The notes under the pieces were generated by a model. It saw nothing but the letters and a program-made list of their open reading frames with translations, was not told the origin of the DNA and made no database searches. Made by a program: the position numbers and the translations under genes. A stretch of 10,331 bases of DNA from Mycobacterium sp. (GTDB lineage Bacteria > Actinomycetota > Actinomycetes > Mycobacteriales > Mycobacteriaceae), in the NCBI GenBank assembly GCA_018882545.1, contig VERS01000023.1, forward strand, positions 1-10,331, written 5' to 3'. How positions within the stretch are numbered: the stretch's first letter is position 1; each line of letters begins with the position of its first letter. Below, piece after piece: positions 1-6,681 of this stretch.

Positions 1-1746
1 ACGCGCAGCGGCCCGATACCCCCTCGGCTCTGTGCGGACAGGGTTTGCGCCAGCACCGCCGCCGCCGCGGTGTCGACGTCGCCGGAAACCACCACGTATT
101 GATCCGCGGAAATGCCGACGTCGAACTCGCGCGGCCGGGCCGGGGACGGCGGCACACCGGGGGTCGCCCGGGGATCGGTGACAATGTGGGCCTGGTGGGT
201 CAAAAGGTGGCTTGCCGTGACGGTCGTTCCGTCCCCATCGTGGGTGACGGTGGTGTCGGTCAGCAGTCGTTGTGCGAACGGCAGCCCGCGACCCCGTGCG
301 TCGTTGCGGTTGGTAACCGGAGTCTTCCAGCGCCCGGAGTCCTGGACCGAGATGTGTACGCGGCCGTGTCGATCGAGGTCGGCATCGACGGTGACCGTGC
401 CGCGCTGGGTGTCGGAGTAGGCGTGCTCGGCGGTGTTGGCCACGAATTCGGCGACTCCGAACTCCAGGGGCGCGGCACTGAGCGGTGCGCGCGGTGCGCT
501 CGGCAGTCCCGTCGGCGGTAATCTCCAGGTGTACCGGAGTCGGGAAGGTGCGGCGCCGCGCGGACAGCAGGGTGATGTCGTCGGCGTAGCCGGCGCCGCG
601 CACAAGCAGTTCGATGACGTCGTCGCACATCCGCTGCAGCGGAGGATCCCGCGAATCCAGCGGGAAAGCCTCGCCTCGGCGGACCCGCGCGGCCACCTCA
701 GCCAACTCGTCTGTGCTGGAGTGTGTTTCGACACCGGGCCGTTCGATTATCCCGTCGCTGTAGAGCAGCACAGTGTCGCCGATGCCCAGTTCCGCCGTGT
801 TGGTGGCAAATCCGCGACCGCTGCCAAGCGGACCCGCGCCGGTGGTGTCGAGGTAGTGCGCGAGACCGTCGGCGGTGATCACCAGCGGGGGCGGGTGGCC
901 GGCGGTGCAGTACTCGAATATCCCGGTCTCCGTGTCGAACCTGGCCACGCACAGGGTTGCCGATGCCGCTCCGGGGATTTCGGCGCTGAACCGGTCGACC
1001 GCACCGAGTGCGCTGTCGATGGACGCACCCGCGAAGAGGGCCATCCGGACCGCTGTGCGCAACTGGGCCATCACGGCGGCGGCGCGCACGCCGTGGCCCA
1101 CCACGTCGCCGAGCACCATGACCAGACATCCGCCCGGTTCGGTCATGGCGTCGAACCAATCCCCCCCAGCCGCGGTGTTCTCAGCCGCGACGAGGTAGGA
1201 CGCGGCGACCTCCGCGCCGGGCAGGACGGGCACCGCATCTGCCAGCAGCGCCCGCTGCATCACCAGAGACGCCTGCTGCACCTGCTGGTAACTCTCGGTG
1301 ATTCGGCGGGAGTCGGTTTCGGCGGCGATCCGGGCCCGCACACGGTCGGTGACGTCGTCGATGGCGAGTTGGACGCCGATGACCGAACCGTGCCGATCGA
1401 GATATGGCGAGATGAGAAGGTCGAAGAACACCTCGCGCAGTACCCCGGTGCCGTCGATATCGGCTTGCACGCGCCATTCGTGGGCTGTCCGACTCCGGCC
1501 CGTCGCGACGACTTGATCGAAGGTCTCGAAAATGCTTTGACCATCGAGTTCGGGGAAGTGCTCCCGCAGCGAGGTTCCGATGACCGTTCGCGGCGCGAAC
1601 GCCCGGTGCGCGGCGTTGTTGGCGACGACCCGGTACTCCGGACCCGCCACGGCAACGAGCATCGTCGGAACGTGCTCGAAAACCCGGCGGACGTCCTCGG
1701 CCCGCCCGACCGTCTGATCCCACTCCGTCTGATCCCACTCCGTCAT
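1..1746 (-). CDS. Rv1364c-like multidomain sigma-factor regulator (PAS-SpoIIE phosphatase-GHKL kinase-STAS), 3' end outside window
   Basis: The open frame runs without a stop from ATG at 1746-1744 to the left edge, giving 582 residues of an incomplete protein. Domains in order: PAS (about 22-135), a short coiled linker (about 140-170), a SpoIIE/PP2C phosphatase (about 172-395), a GHKL (RsbW-like) kinase (about 403-515), and the start of a STAS domain (from about 541). The phosphatase shows GGDWFDA (195-201), GDVVGHG (213-219), TAGHPPPL (281-288), LYSDG (328-332) and DDITLL (389-394). The kinase shows the N-box EFVANTAEH (434-442), a G1-like DSG (470-472) and RGRGL (485-489). In M. tuberculosis this order is found in Rv1364c, a cytosolic regulator of the SigF partner-switching pathway; I compared motifs from memory only. 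The start overlaps the AraC stop by one base (TGATG), implying translational coupling. The N-terminus carries a 15-bp tandem duplication (EWDQT twice) and the kinase seems shortened before its N-box. Confidence 0.9.
   Translation of the reverse strand, partial: MTEWDQTEWDQTVGRAEDVRRVFEHVPTMLVAVAGPEYRVVANNAAHRAFAPRTVIGTSLREHFPELDGQSIFETFDQVVATGRSRTAHEWRVQADIDGTGVLREVFFDLLISPYLDRHGSVIGVQLAIDDVTDRVRARIAAETDSRRITESYQQVQQASLVMQRALLADAVPVLPGAEVAASYLVAAENTAAGGDWFDAMTEPGGCLVMVLGDVVGHGVRAAAVMAQLRTAVRMALFAGASIDSALGAVDRFSAEIPGAASATLCVARFDTETGIFEYCTAGHPPPLVITADGLAHYLDTTGAGPLGSGRGFATNTAELGIGDTVLLYSDGIIERPGVETHSSTDELAEVAARVRRGEAFPLDSRDPPLQRMCDDVIELLVRGAGYADDITLLSARRRTFPTPVHLEITADGTAERTARTAQCRAPGVRSRRIRGQHRRARLLRHPARHGHRRCRPRSTRPRTHLGPGLRALEDSGYQPQRRTGSRAAVRTTTADRHHRHPRWGRNDRHGKPPFDPPGPHCHRSPGDPRCAAVPGPAARVRRRHFRGSIRGGFRRRRHRGGGGAGANPVRTEPRGYRAAAR
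1711..1743. repeat. 15-bp perfect tandem duplication in the N-terminal codons of the Rv1364c-like gene
   Basis: The unit CGTCTGATCCCACTC occurs twice back to back (1711-1725 and 1726-1740) and its first three bases occur again at 1741-1743. On the minus strand it encodes EWDQT twice, residues 3-7 and 8-12. Being 15 bases, it keeps the frame. It is probably a replication-slippage duplication ahead of the PAS domain. Confidence 0.9.
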
Positions 1747-2696
1747 CAGTTACGCAGCGTGTGGTTCGGGCTTCGGTCGTAGGTGCTGCGGTAGTAGGAC
1801 GCAAACCGCCCGGCGTGGCCGAATCCCCACTTGGCGGCGACGACGGCGACGGTCGTCTCGGCGGGATCGGCCATGGCGAGGTCGAGGTGGGCGTGGCGAA
1901 GCCGCACCGAGCGCAAGTACTGCATGGGCGTGCAGCCCCGGTGGCGGCGGAACATGTACTGCACCGCCCGCGGTGACACCGAGATCGCCGCAGCGATGTC
2001 GGCCAGTGCGATGTCCCGGTGGGCATGCTCGTCGATGAAGGTCATGGCTCGCCGCAGCAGCAGTGGGGTGCCGTCATGGCGGTCCTCGACCGTGGGCTCG
2101 GTGACGGACGTGTTCGGGATGCACGCCAGCAGCGTGTCGGCCAGATAGCGCGTCACAGCCCCGGCGACCAACGGCTGCTCAAGGATGCCCGAATCGGCTC
2201 CGGCCCGTGCGCAGATGTAGTCGATCGCAGCGCACAGATGTGTGCGGGCCTCCTCGGATTGCGGCGCGTTCGCGGTCAGTTGGACACGGTCACTGCCGCG
2301 CACAGTCGTCGCGACATCGCCCAGGACCGCCCTGGGCAGCGACAGAGCGCTGTATGCGGATCGACGTACACCGCCGGAGACCGGCAATCCGGCGACCCCG
2401 CCGAAGCACACGATGCCGCCCGCACCGAAGAGCCGGCTGGTTGCCGTCCCAGCCCCGTCTTCGATCACCCCGGAGCGCACCCGGCAGACGATGATCGTCT
2501 CAGGCGGTTCCATTTCACCGTGCCAGTCGAAGTCGAACACGAGGTCATCGACCGTCAGCGCGCCGAGGGCCGAACGCGTCAGAAGTGTGTGCGTCGGGGT
2601 GTCCCTCGAGGCGGCCATCCGGATGCGGCTGTAACTGGCGCTGAGTACCGCCTCGGCTTCGGCGAGATCACTGGTATCGCAGAGGACCGTCGGCAT
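1746..2696 (-). CDS. AraC/XylS-family transcriptional regulator
   Basis: A 316-residue protein with an N-terminal ligand/oligomerisation region (about 1-210) and a C-terminal pair of helix-turn-helix motifs (about 217-316). The first HTH includes IALADIAAAISVSPRAVQYM and is followed by the family hallmark FRRHRGCTPMQYLRSVRLRHA. The second HTH region has VAAKWGFGHAGRFASYYRSTYDRSP, close to the usual AraC signature. The frame is open up to 2834, but I chose ATG at 2696 (MPTVLCDT) because a GGGGGG run lies eight bases upstream; the ATG at 2732 has no ribosome site. The protein likely acts as a cytosolic DNA-binding activator. Its effector cannot be told from sequence. Its TGA overlaps the ATG of the Rv1364c-like gene by one base, so both are probably on one transcript, and it is divergent from the PAS sensor gene, a plausible target. 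The family call is firm; the target is inference. Confidence 0.9.
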   Translation of the reverse strand: MPTVLCDTSDLAEAEAVLSASYSRIRMAASRDTPTHTLLTRSALGALTVDDLVFDFDWHGEMEPPETIIVCRVRSGVIEDGAGTATSRLFGAGGIVCFGGVAGLPVSGGVRRSAYSALSLPRAVLGDVATTVRGSDRVQLTANAPQSEEARTHLCAAIDYICARAGADSGILEQPLVAGAVTRYLADTLLACIPNTSVTEPTVEDRHDGTPLLLRRAMTFIDEHAHRDIALADIAAAISVSPRAVQYMFRRHRGCTPMQYLRSVRLRHAHLDLAMADPAETTVAVVAAKWGFGHAGRFASYYRSTYDRSPNHTLRN

Positions 2697-2887
2697 CGGA
2701 TGAACCCCCCAAGACCGGTCGACGCTGAACATGAGTGGCAACAGGGTAGCCGAAAAGCGAACAATTTCGGGCCATAAAACGATACTTTGGCTATGCTCCG
2801 GATTCTGGCTGTCGGGTGAGAACAGGCACCGCAAACGCCGCGCACGCAGTGACCGGCGGGGGGGGGGGCGACTTGGGGGATCACCTG
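2697..2887. promoter_or_regulatory. Divergent control region between AraC regulator and PAS sensor
   Basis: This 191-bp gap separates the two divergent start codons and is locally richer in A/T (about 2750-2800) than the flanking genes, as expected for promoters. A TATGCT at 2792-2797 could be a plus-strand -10 element, but no convincing -35 sits at the right distance. On the minus strand TATCGT and TACCCT are weaker -10 candidates. A 6-bp inverted repeat (CCGAAA / TTTCGG) with a 9-base spacer spans 2750-2770 and could be an operator. I found no GTTT...GGGTA pair of the mycobacterial SigF type. The region also contains the G11 tract at 2858-2868. The assignment to promoters rests on position, not on strong motifs. 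Confidence 0.45.
2858..2868 (+). repeat. G11 homopolymer 19 bases before the PAS-sensor start codon
   Basis: Eleven consecutive G residues precede the sequence CGACTTGGGGGATCACCTG and the ATG at 2888. The run lies in the probable 5' untranslated region, upstream of the GGGGG that looks like the ribosome binding site. Runs of this length are prone to slippage in replication and to miscounting in sequencing, so its exact length is uncertain. Confidence 0.9.
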
Positions 2888-4510
2888 ATGAATGAGTCGC
2901 CCACCGGCGGCGGCGAACTCGACATCCTGCGCGCGGTCACCGACGCGATGCTCGACCCGCAGATCCTCCTGGAGCCGGTGCGGGACGGCGGCGGCCACAT
3001 CACCGATTTCGTCCTGCGTGACGCCAACCCCGCCGCTTGCTCCTACCTCGGCACCGACCGTTCGGACCTGGTCGGGCACACTCTGGTGAACCGGTTCCCG
3101 AACATCGAACAATCCGGGCTGCTGGCCCGCTACGTTCGCTGCGCGGAATCCGGTGAACCGGTGGTGCTGGACGACTTCGTCTTCTTCAACGAGGTCCTCG
3201 GCGGGTCCCGCCGCTACGACATCCGGGCCACCCGGATAGCCAACGGGTGGGTAGGCGCCAACTACCGCGATGTCACCGACCGATACGAGGGCAACCGCCG
3301 GCTGGCCGAATCCGAGGAACGGTACCGCCTGCTTGTGGAAAACAGCAGCGACGTGATAGCCCACTTCCGCGACGGCACCGTCGCCTGGGTCTCCCCGGCG
3401 GTGACCGAGGTTCTCGGCGCCTCGCCGCAGTACTGGGTCGGCCGAGAGGTGAAGGACCTGATTCCCGTCGAGGATCAGCCCGTCCTCGCCGAGATCATCG
3501 ACCAGACCGCCACCGTAGGCACGCGGGTGGTCCGGCGGTTGCGAATTAGCGACGCCGCGGGCATGAAGCACTGGGTCGAGGTGCACGCCAAACCCTTCTA
3601 CGACGCCGGCGGCCGACCCGACGGGCGCACCGCATCGCTGCGGGTCGTCGACGCCGAGGTCGCCGCCGAGCAGTTGTTCGCCGATCTGGCCCGCCAGCGG
3701 GCCGCCGCTGACGCGCTCTACCGCAGGTCGATGGAGAGCGCAGCGGTGGGTATGTGCCTGGCCAGTCCCGAGGGGCGGTTCCTTGAGGTCAACCAAGCTC
3801 TCTGCGATTTCTTCGGCTATGACGCCGAGACACTGCTGCACAAGACGTGGACCGATCTGATCGCCCCGGAGGATCTCCAGGCGGATCTGGCAGACGCGGC
3901 CGATCTTGCCGCGGGCCGGGTCGAGTCGTATCAGATCGACAAGCTGCAATTCACCCACGCCGACGGGCACCGAGTCTGGGGCCACCTGTCGGTGGCGCGC
4001 CTGCGCCGAAGCGACGGCTCGGTGGAGGTCAACATCGTTCAGGTCATCGACATCACCGAGGAAGTCGAGGCGCAGCAGACCGCCGCCCGCTACCAGCAGG
4101 TCCTGGAGCAGTCCAACATCGGGATCAACATCGTCCGGCCCGAAGGGCCCGTTGTCTGGATCAACCAGGCCATGTGCGACTTGTTCGGCCTCGATATGGC
4201 CACGGCGATGCAGGTGACATGGCAGCAGATGACACCCGAAGGCAATCTGGAGGGCAACGCGGCCGCCGTAGCAGATCTGATGGCCGGCCGCGTGGACGTC
4301 GTTCGGATCAACCAGCAGTACACCCGTGCCGACGGCCGCCGCTTTTGGGCCGACGTGTCGGTGAGTCGTCTCTACGACATCGACGGCGAGCCCGAGCTCC
4401 TCCTCACCCAGATGCTCGACGTCACTGAACGGGTGGAGGCCGAGCAACGCCTGACCGCCGAACTCGACAGCGCCGCCCGCTACATGTCGACGTCCTTCCC
4501 GACGAGATGA
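2888..4510 (+). CDS. Four-PAS sensor protein, N-terminal part of a split PAS-SpoIIE phosphatase
   Basis: A 540-residue protein made almost wholly of PAS-type modules, at about 10-132, 140-258, 275-395 and 400-520. The last two resemble each other closely: each has a ...EVNQALCDFFG or ...WINQAMCDLFG core, a DLAAGRV or DLMAGRV helix and an IDITEEVEA or LDVTERVEA end. No transmembrane segment or signal peptide is visible, so it is probably a cytosolic sensor of an unknown signal. I chose ATG 2888 because GGGGGA lies seven bases upstream; the frame is open back to a GTG at 2816, but that start would read through the G11 tract. The chain ends LDSAARYMSTSFPTR, just where related proteins pass via a short helix into a SpoIIE phosphatase domain. 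That domain follows in the -1 frame from 4507 with an ATGA overlap. The sensor as written therefore lacks its output domain, by true frameshift, designed split or sequence error. Confidence 0.85.
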   Translation: MNESPTGGGELDILRAVTDAMLDPQILLEPVRDGGGHITDFVLRDANPAACSYLGTDRSDLVGHTLVNRFPNIEQSGLLARYVRCAESGEPVVLDDFVFFNEVLGGSRRYDIRATRIANGWVGANYRDVTDRYEGNRRLAESEERYRLLVENSSDVIAHFRDGTVAWVSPAVTEVLGASPQYWVGREVKDLIPVEDQPVLAEIIDQTATVGTRVVRRLRISDAAGMKHWVEVHAKPFYDAGGRPDGRTASLRVVDAEVAAEQLFADLARQRAAADALYRRSMESAAVGMCLASPEGRFLEVNQALCDFFGYDAETLLHKTWTDLIAPEDLQADLADAADLAAGRVESYQIDKLQFTHADGHRVWGHLSVARLRRSDGSVEVNIVQVIDITEEVEAQQTAARYQQVLEQSNIGINIVRPEGPVVWINQAMCDLFGLDMATAMQVTWQQMTPEGNLEGNAAAVADLMAGRVDVVRINQQYTRADGRRFWADVSVSRLYDIDGEPELLLTQMLDVTERVEAEQRLTAELDSAARYMSTSFPTR

Positions 4511-5175
4511 GCGGGCCGGTGCGGGTGTCCTCGCGCTACCTGCCGACCCGGTATCTGGGCGGCGATGTTTTCGACTACCGCTGGATCGACGACGACCATC
4601 TGATCATCACGTTGCTCGACGTGTCCGGCCACGGTGTGGAATCCGCCCTGCTTTCGGTGTCGGTCCACAATCTGCTGCGCTCAGGGTCGATGTCCGTCGA
4701 CACCCTCCGCTCCCCGCAACGGGTGCTCACCGAACTCAACCGTCTCTTCCCGATGGAAAGCCACGGCGGGCACTACTTCACCGTCTGGTACGGGGTCTAC
4801 CGGCGTTCCACCCGCACCCTGACTTACGCCAGTGCGGGCCATCCGCCCGCGCTGGTGTTCACCCCGACCAGTACCGAGCCCGACGAATCGCTTACCAACT
4901 CCCCGCCGGTCGGCATGCTCGAGGACGGCGAATTCCTCGCCGCCACCTATCAGGTCGATCACGGCACCCAGATCCTGCTCTACAGCGACGGTGCTTTCGA
5001 GCACCGCACGGCCGACGGCGGATCCTCGACGCTCGGTCAGTTCATCGATCTGTGCGCCGGCCTGGCCGCCGCAGCACCGGGTTGGTCACTCGATGACCTC
5101 CTCGCCCGATTGCGAAACCTCAGCGCCGAGGACACTTTCGACGATGACTGCGCATTGATCCAGGTCGACTTCTGA
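4507..5175 (+). CDS. SpoIIE/PP2C-type serine phosphatase domain, C-terminal part of the split PAS-phosphatase
   Basis: A 222-residue SpoIIE-family catalytic domain, expected to dephosphorylate an anti-sigma-factor antagonist (STAS protein). The acidic metal-binding positions look intact: GGDVFDY (D20, D23), LDVSGHG (37-43, D38), SAGHPPAL, LLYSDG (D161) and FDDDCALI (D212-D214). The ATG at 4507 overlaps the sensor's TGA (ATGA), and no good ribosome site precedes it, so translation probably depends on reinitiation after the sensor. Upstream of that ATG the same frame already reads LPDE from 4495, which fits the usual ...SILP..LSGPV... lead-in of this domain; the sensor frame up to about 4490 reads the preceding helix. 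This points to one ancestral gene broken by a single-base change. If translated alone, the domain lacks only a few N-terminal residues and might still be active but without PAS control. It ends 12 bases before the convergent PTS gene. Confidence 0.85.
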   Translation: MSGPVRVSSRYLPTRYLGGDVFDYRWIDDDHLIITLLDVSGHGVESALLSVSVHNLLRSGSMSVDTLRSPQRVLTELNRLFPMESHGGHYFTVWYGVYRRSTRTLTYASAGHPPALVFTPTSTEPDESLTNSPPVGMLEDGEFLAATYQVDHGTQILLYSDGAFEHRTADGGSSTLGQFIDLCAGLAAAAPGWSLDDLLARLRNLSAEDTFDDDCALIQVDF

Positions 5176-5187
5176 CGGTCCGCAATC

Positions 5188-6588
5188 TCACGCCCGGTCA
5201 AGCCGCGCCACCATCGACTCGTCAAATCCCCAGAACCGGGTGACGAGGAACCCGGCGACGTAGGAGATGAGCAGGCCCGCGATGTAGAGCAGGTATTTCC
5301 CGTCGGCGATGAGTGGGATCAGCGCAGCCCCGGACGGCCCGAAGGCGATGGACCCGACGTCGTATACGGCCATCCACACCCCGCCGAATCCCGCTCCGAT
5401 GCAGGCCGCCACGAACGGCCGGCCCAGCGGCAGGGTCACCCCGAAGATCAGCGGCTCCCCGATCCCCAGCACGCCCACCGGCAGTGCCCCGGCGATCCGG
5501 TTGCGCAGGTCGTGGTTGGTGGTCATCGTCCAGATGGCGATCGCACAGCCCACCTGTCCGGCGCCGCCGCAGGCAAGCACCGGCAGCAGGTCGGTGCGCC
5601 CGGCGTCGGCGATCAGTTGCAGGTGAACCGGGGTGAGCCCCTGGTGCAGGCCCAGCAGAACCAGGGGCAGGAAGGACGCCGCGAGCACATAGCCGCCGAC
5701 CACCCCGGCTTTGTCCAGGCAGATGTCGACCAGGAACCAGGTGACGGCCTTCATCACCTCTCCGGCGATCGGCATGATCACGAGCACGGTGAGGAAGCCC
5801 CCGACGACGACCGTCACCAGCGGAGTGATCAACAGGTCGAGGCTGTCGGGGGTGCGGGATCGGACGGCCCGTTCGATCCGGGCCCACAACCACGCGGCGA
5901 AGATCACTCCGAGCACCCCGCCCAGGCCGGGAGCGATGGGTAGCTGGAGGCCGAAAATATCGAGGGGCGCAACACCATCGGGCTGCGCGCGGAGGATCGT
6001 CGAGTAAACCAGCAACCCCGCGATCCCGCCCAGGACCGGTGTGCCGCCGTACTGTTTGGCAGCGTTGATGCCGACGAACACCCCCAGCGCGGCGAACATC
6101 AGTCCCCCGGTGGCTGACAGCAACCGGAACCAGTCCCCGTCGACCACGGAGGCGGGGATGTCGCCGGCCTTCGCCAGATTGGCGATCACGTTGGTGATCC
6201 CCAGGATCAGCCCCGAGGCGACGAAGCCGGGGATCAACGGGACGAAGATGGCGCCGATGTTGCGCAGCGCCGACTGGATGCGGGAGGTCTGCCGCGCGGT
6301 CACCGTGGCCTTGGTTCGAACGGCCAGATCATCGCCGCGTTGGGCGTTCAGCACCGAGCCGAATTCCTCGCTGACCTTGGTGACCCGGCCCGGACCCAGC
6401 ACGATCTGGGTGGTCTGCCCGGGTACCAGGCCCAGCACACCGGAGGTCGCCAGGATCGCGTCGCGGTCGACCGCGGTGGCGTCGGCCAGTGTCACCCGAA
6501 GCCGCGTCATGCAGTTGGCGAAGGAGGTCACGTTGGCCGGGCCGCCCAACAGCCGCAGAAGTTCAGCGGCCAGCGCGCGGTCGTCCAC
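5188..6588 (-). CDS. PTS sugar permease EIIBC, MurP-like (glucose/GlcNAc superfamily)
   Basis: A 466-residue inner-membrane phosphotransferase permease that would import and phosphorylate a sugar. An EIIB domain fills about 1-80, with the phosphorylated cysteine C26 in FANCMTRLRV. After a linker, the EIIC channel domain (about 106-460) has many hydrophobic segments and the signatures GLHQGLTPVH (near 310) and GIGEPLIFGVTLPLGRPF (near 372-390). The latter, and the length, recall E. coli MurP, the N-acetylmuramic-acid permease, more than the glucose or beta-glucoside enzymes; the substrate is an inference. No EIIA domain is fused, and no EI, HPr, EIIA, MurQ etherase or MurR regulator is in the window, so it must use partners encoded elsewhere. 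The start is GTG at 6588; no Shine-Dalgarno is seen, but TACTGT ends eight bases upstream and could be the -10 of a leaderless transcript. Confidence 0.9.
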   Translation of the reverse strand: MDDRALAAELLRLLGGPANVTSFANCMTRLRVTLADATAVDRDAILATSGVLGLVPGQTTQIVLGPGRVTKVSEEFGSVLNAQRGDDLAVRTKATVTARQTSRIQSALRNIGAIFVPLIPGFVASGLILGITNVIANLAKAGDIPASVVDGDWFRLLSATGGLMFAALGVFVGINAAKQYGGTPVLGGIAGLLVYSTILRAQPDGVAPLDIFGLQLPIAPGLGGVLGVIFAAWLWARIERAVRSRTPDSLDLLITPLVTVVVGGFLTVLVIMPIAGEVMKAVTWFLVDICLDKAGVVGGYVLAASFLPLVLLGLHQGLTPVHLQLIADAGRTDLLPVLACGGAGQVGCAIAIWTMTTNHDLRNRIAGALPVGVLGIGEPLIFGVTLPLGRPFVAACIGAGFGGVWMAVYDVGSIAFGPSGAALIPLIADGKYLLYIAGLLISYVAGFLVTRFWGFDESMVARLDRA

Positions 6589-6681
6589 GACCGTTGACAG
6601 TAGGCGTTGTGCCCGGATTGGCCCGCGGGGGTGCCGACAACCGTTCTAACATTGGGGTTCGGTCTGCCTCTGGGGGTCGTC
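6589..6681. promoter_or_regulatory. Divergent promoter region between PTS permease and LpqN-like gene
   Basis: Ninety-three bases separate the two divergent starts. For the minus-strand permease, TACTGT (6602-6597) is a -10-like hexamer eight bases before the GTG. For the plus-strand gene, TAACAT (6647-6652) is a -10-like hexamer about 30 bases before the ATG, followed by a GGGGG ribosome site (6672-6676). Neither has a recognisable -35, which is common in mycobacterial promoters, so both calls are tentative. Confidence 0.35.

Noticed and set aside
433..1782. Plus-strand open frame of about 450 residues opposite the Rv1364c-like gene
   Set aside because: The minus strand carries the full PAS/SpoIIE/GHKL motif series over the same bases; the plus frame shows no family pattern.
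2697..2834. Longer AraC protein starting at 2732 or 2834
   Set aside because: No ribosome site precedes these starts and the extra residues lie in the A/T-rich divergent promoter region.
2816..2887. Earlier GTG start for the PAS sensor, reading through the G11 tract
   Set aside because: It would add a low-complexity glycine run and lacks a ribosome site, whereas ATG 2888 has GGGGGA at good spacing. It is kept only as an alternative in the G11 finding.
2697..2887. SigF-type promoter (GTTT-N16-GGGTA) controlling the signalling cluster
   Set aside because: A GGGTA occurs at 2745-2749, but no GTTT-like element lies at the needed distance, and no full match was found on the other strand.
2579..4447. 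Long minus-strand open frame of about 620 residues opposite the PAS sensor gene
   Set aside because: It lies antisense to a clearly recognisable multi-PAS protein and overlaps the AraC gene and promoter region. Its composition (repeated Val/Gly/His) is that of a high-GC shadow frame.
4480..4510. Programmed -1 ribosomal frameshifting joining the sensor and phosphatase
   Set aside because: No slippery heptamer or obvious downstream pseudoknot is seen. A mutation or assembly error, or reinitiation at ATGA, is simpler.
5163..5200. Intrinsic terminator between the convergent phosphatase and PTS genes
   Set aside because: The 12-base gap and its edges show no stable hairpin or T-run.
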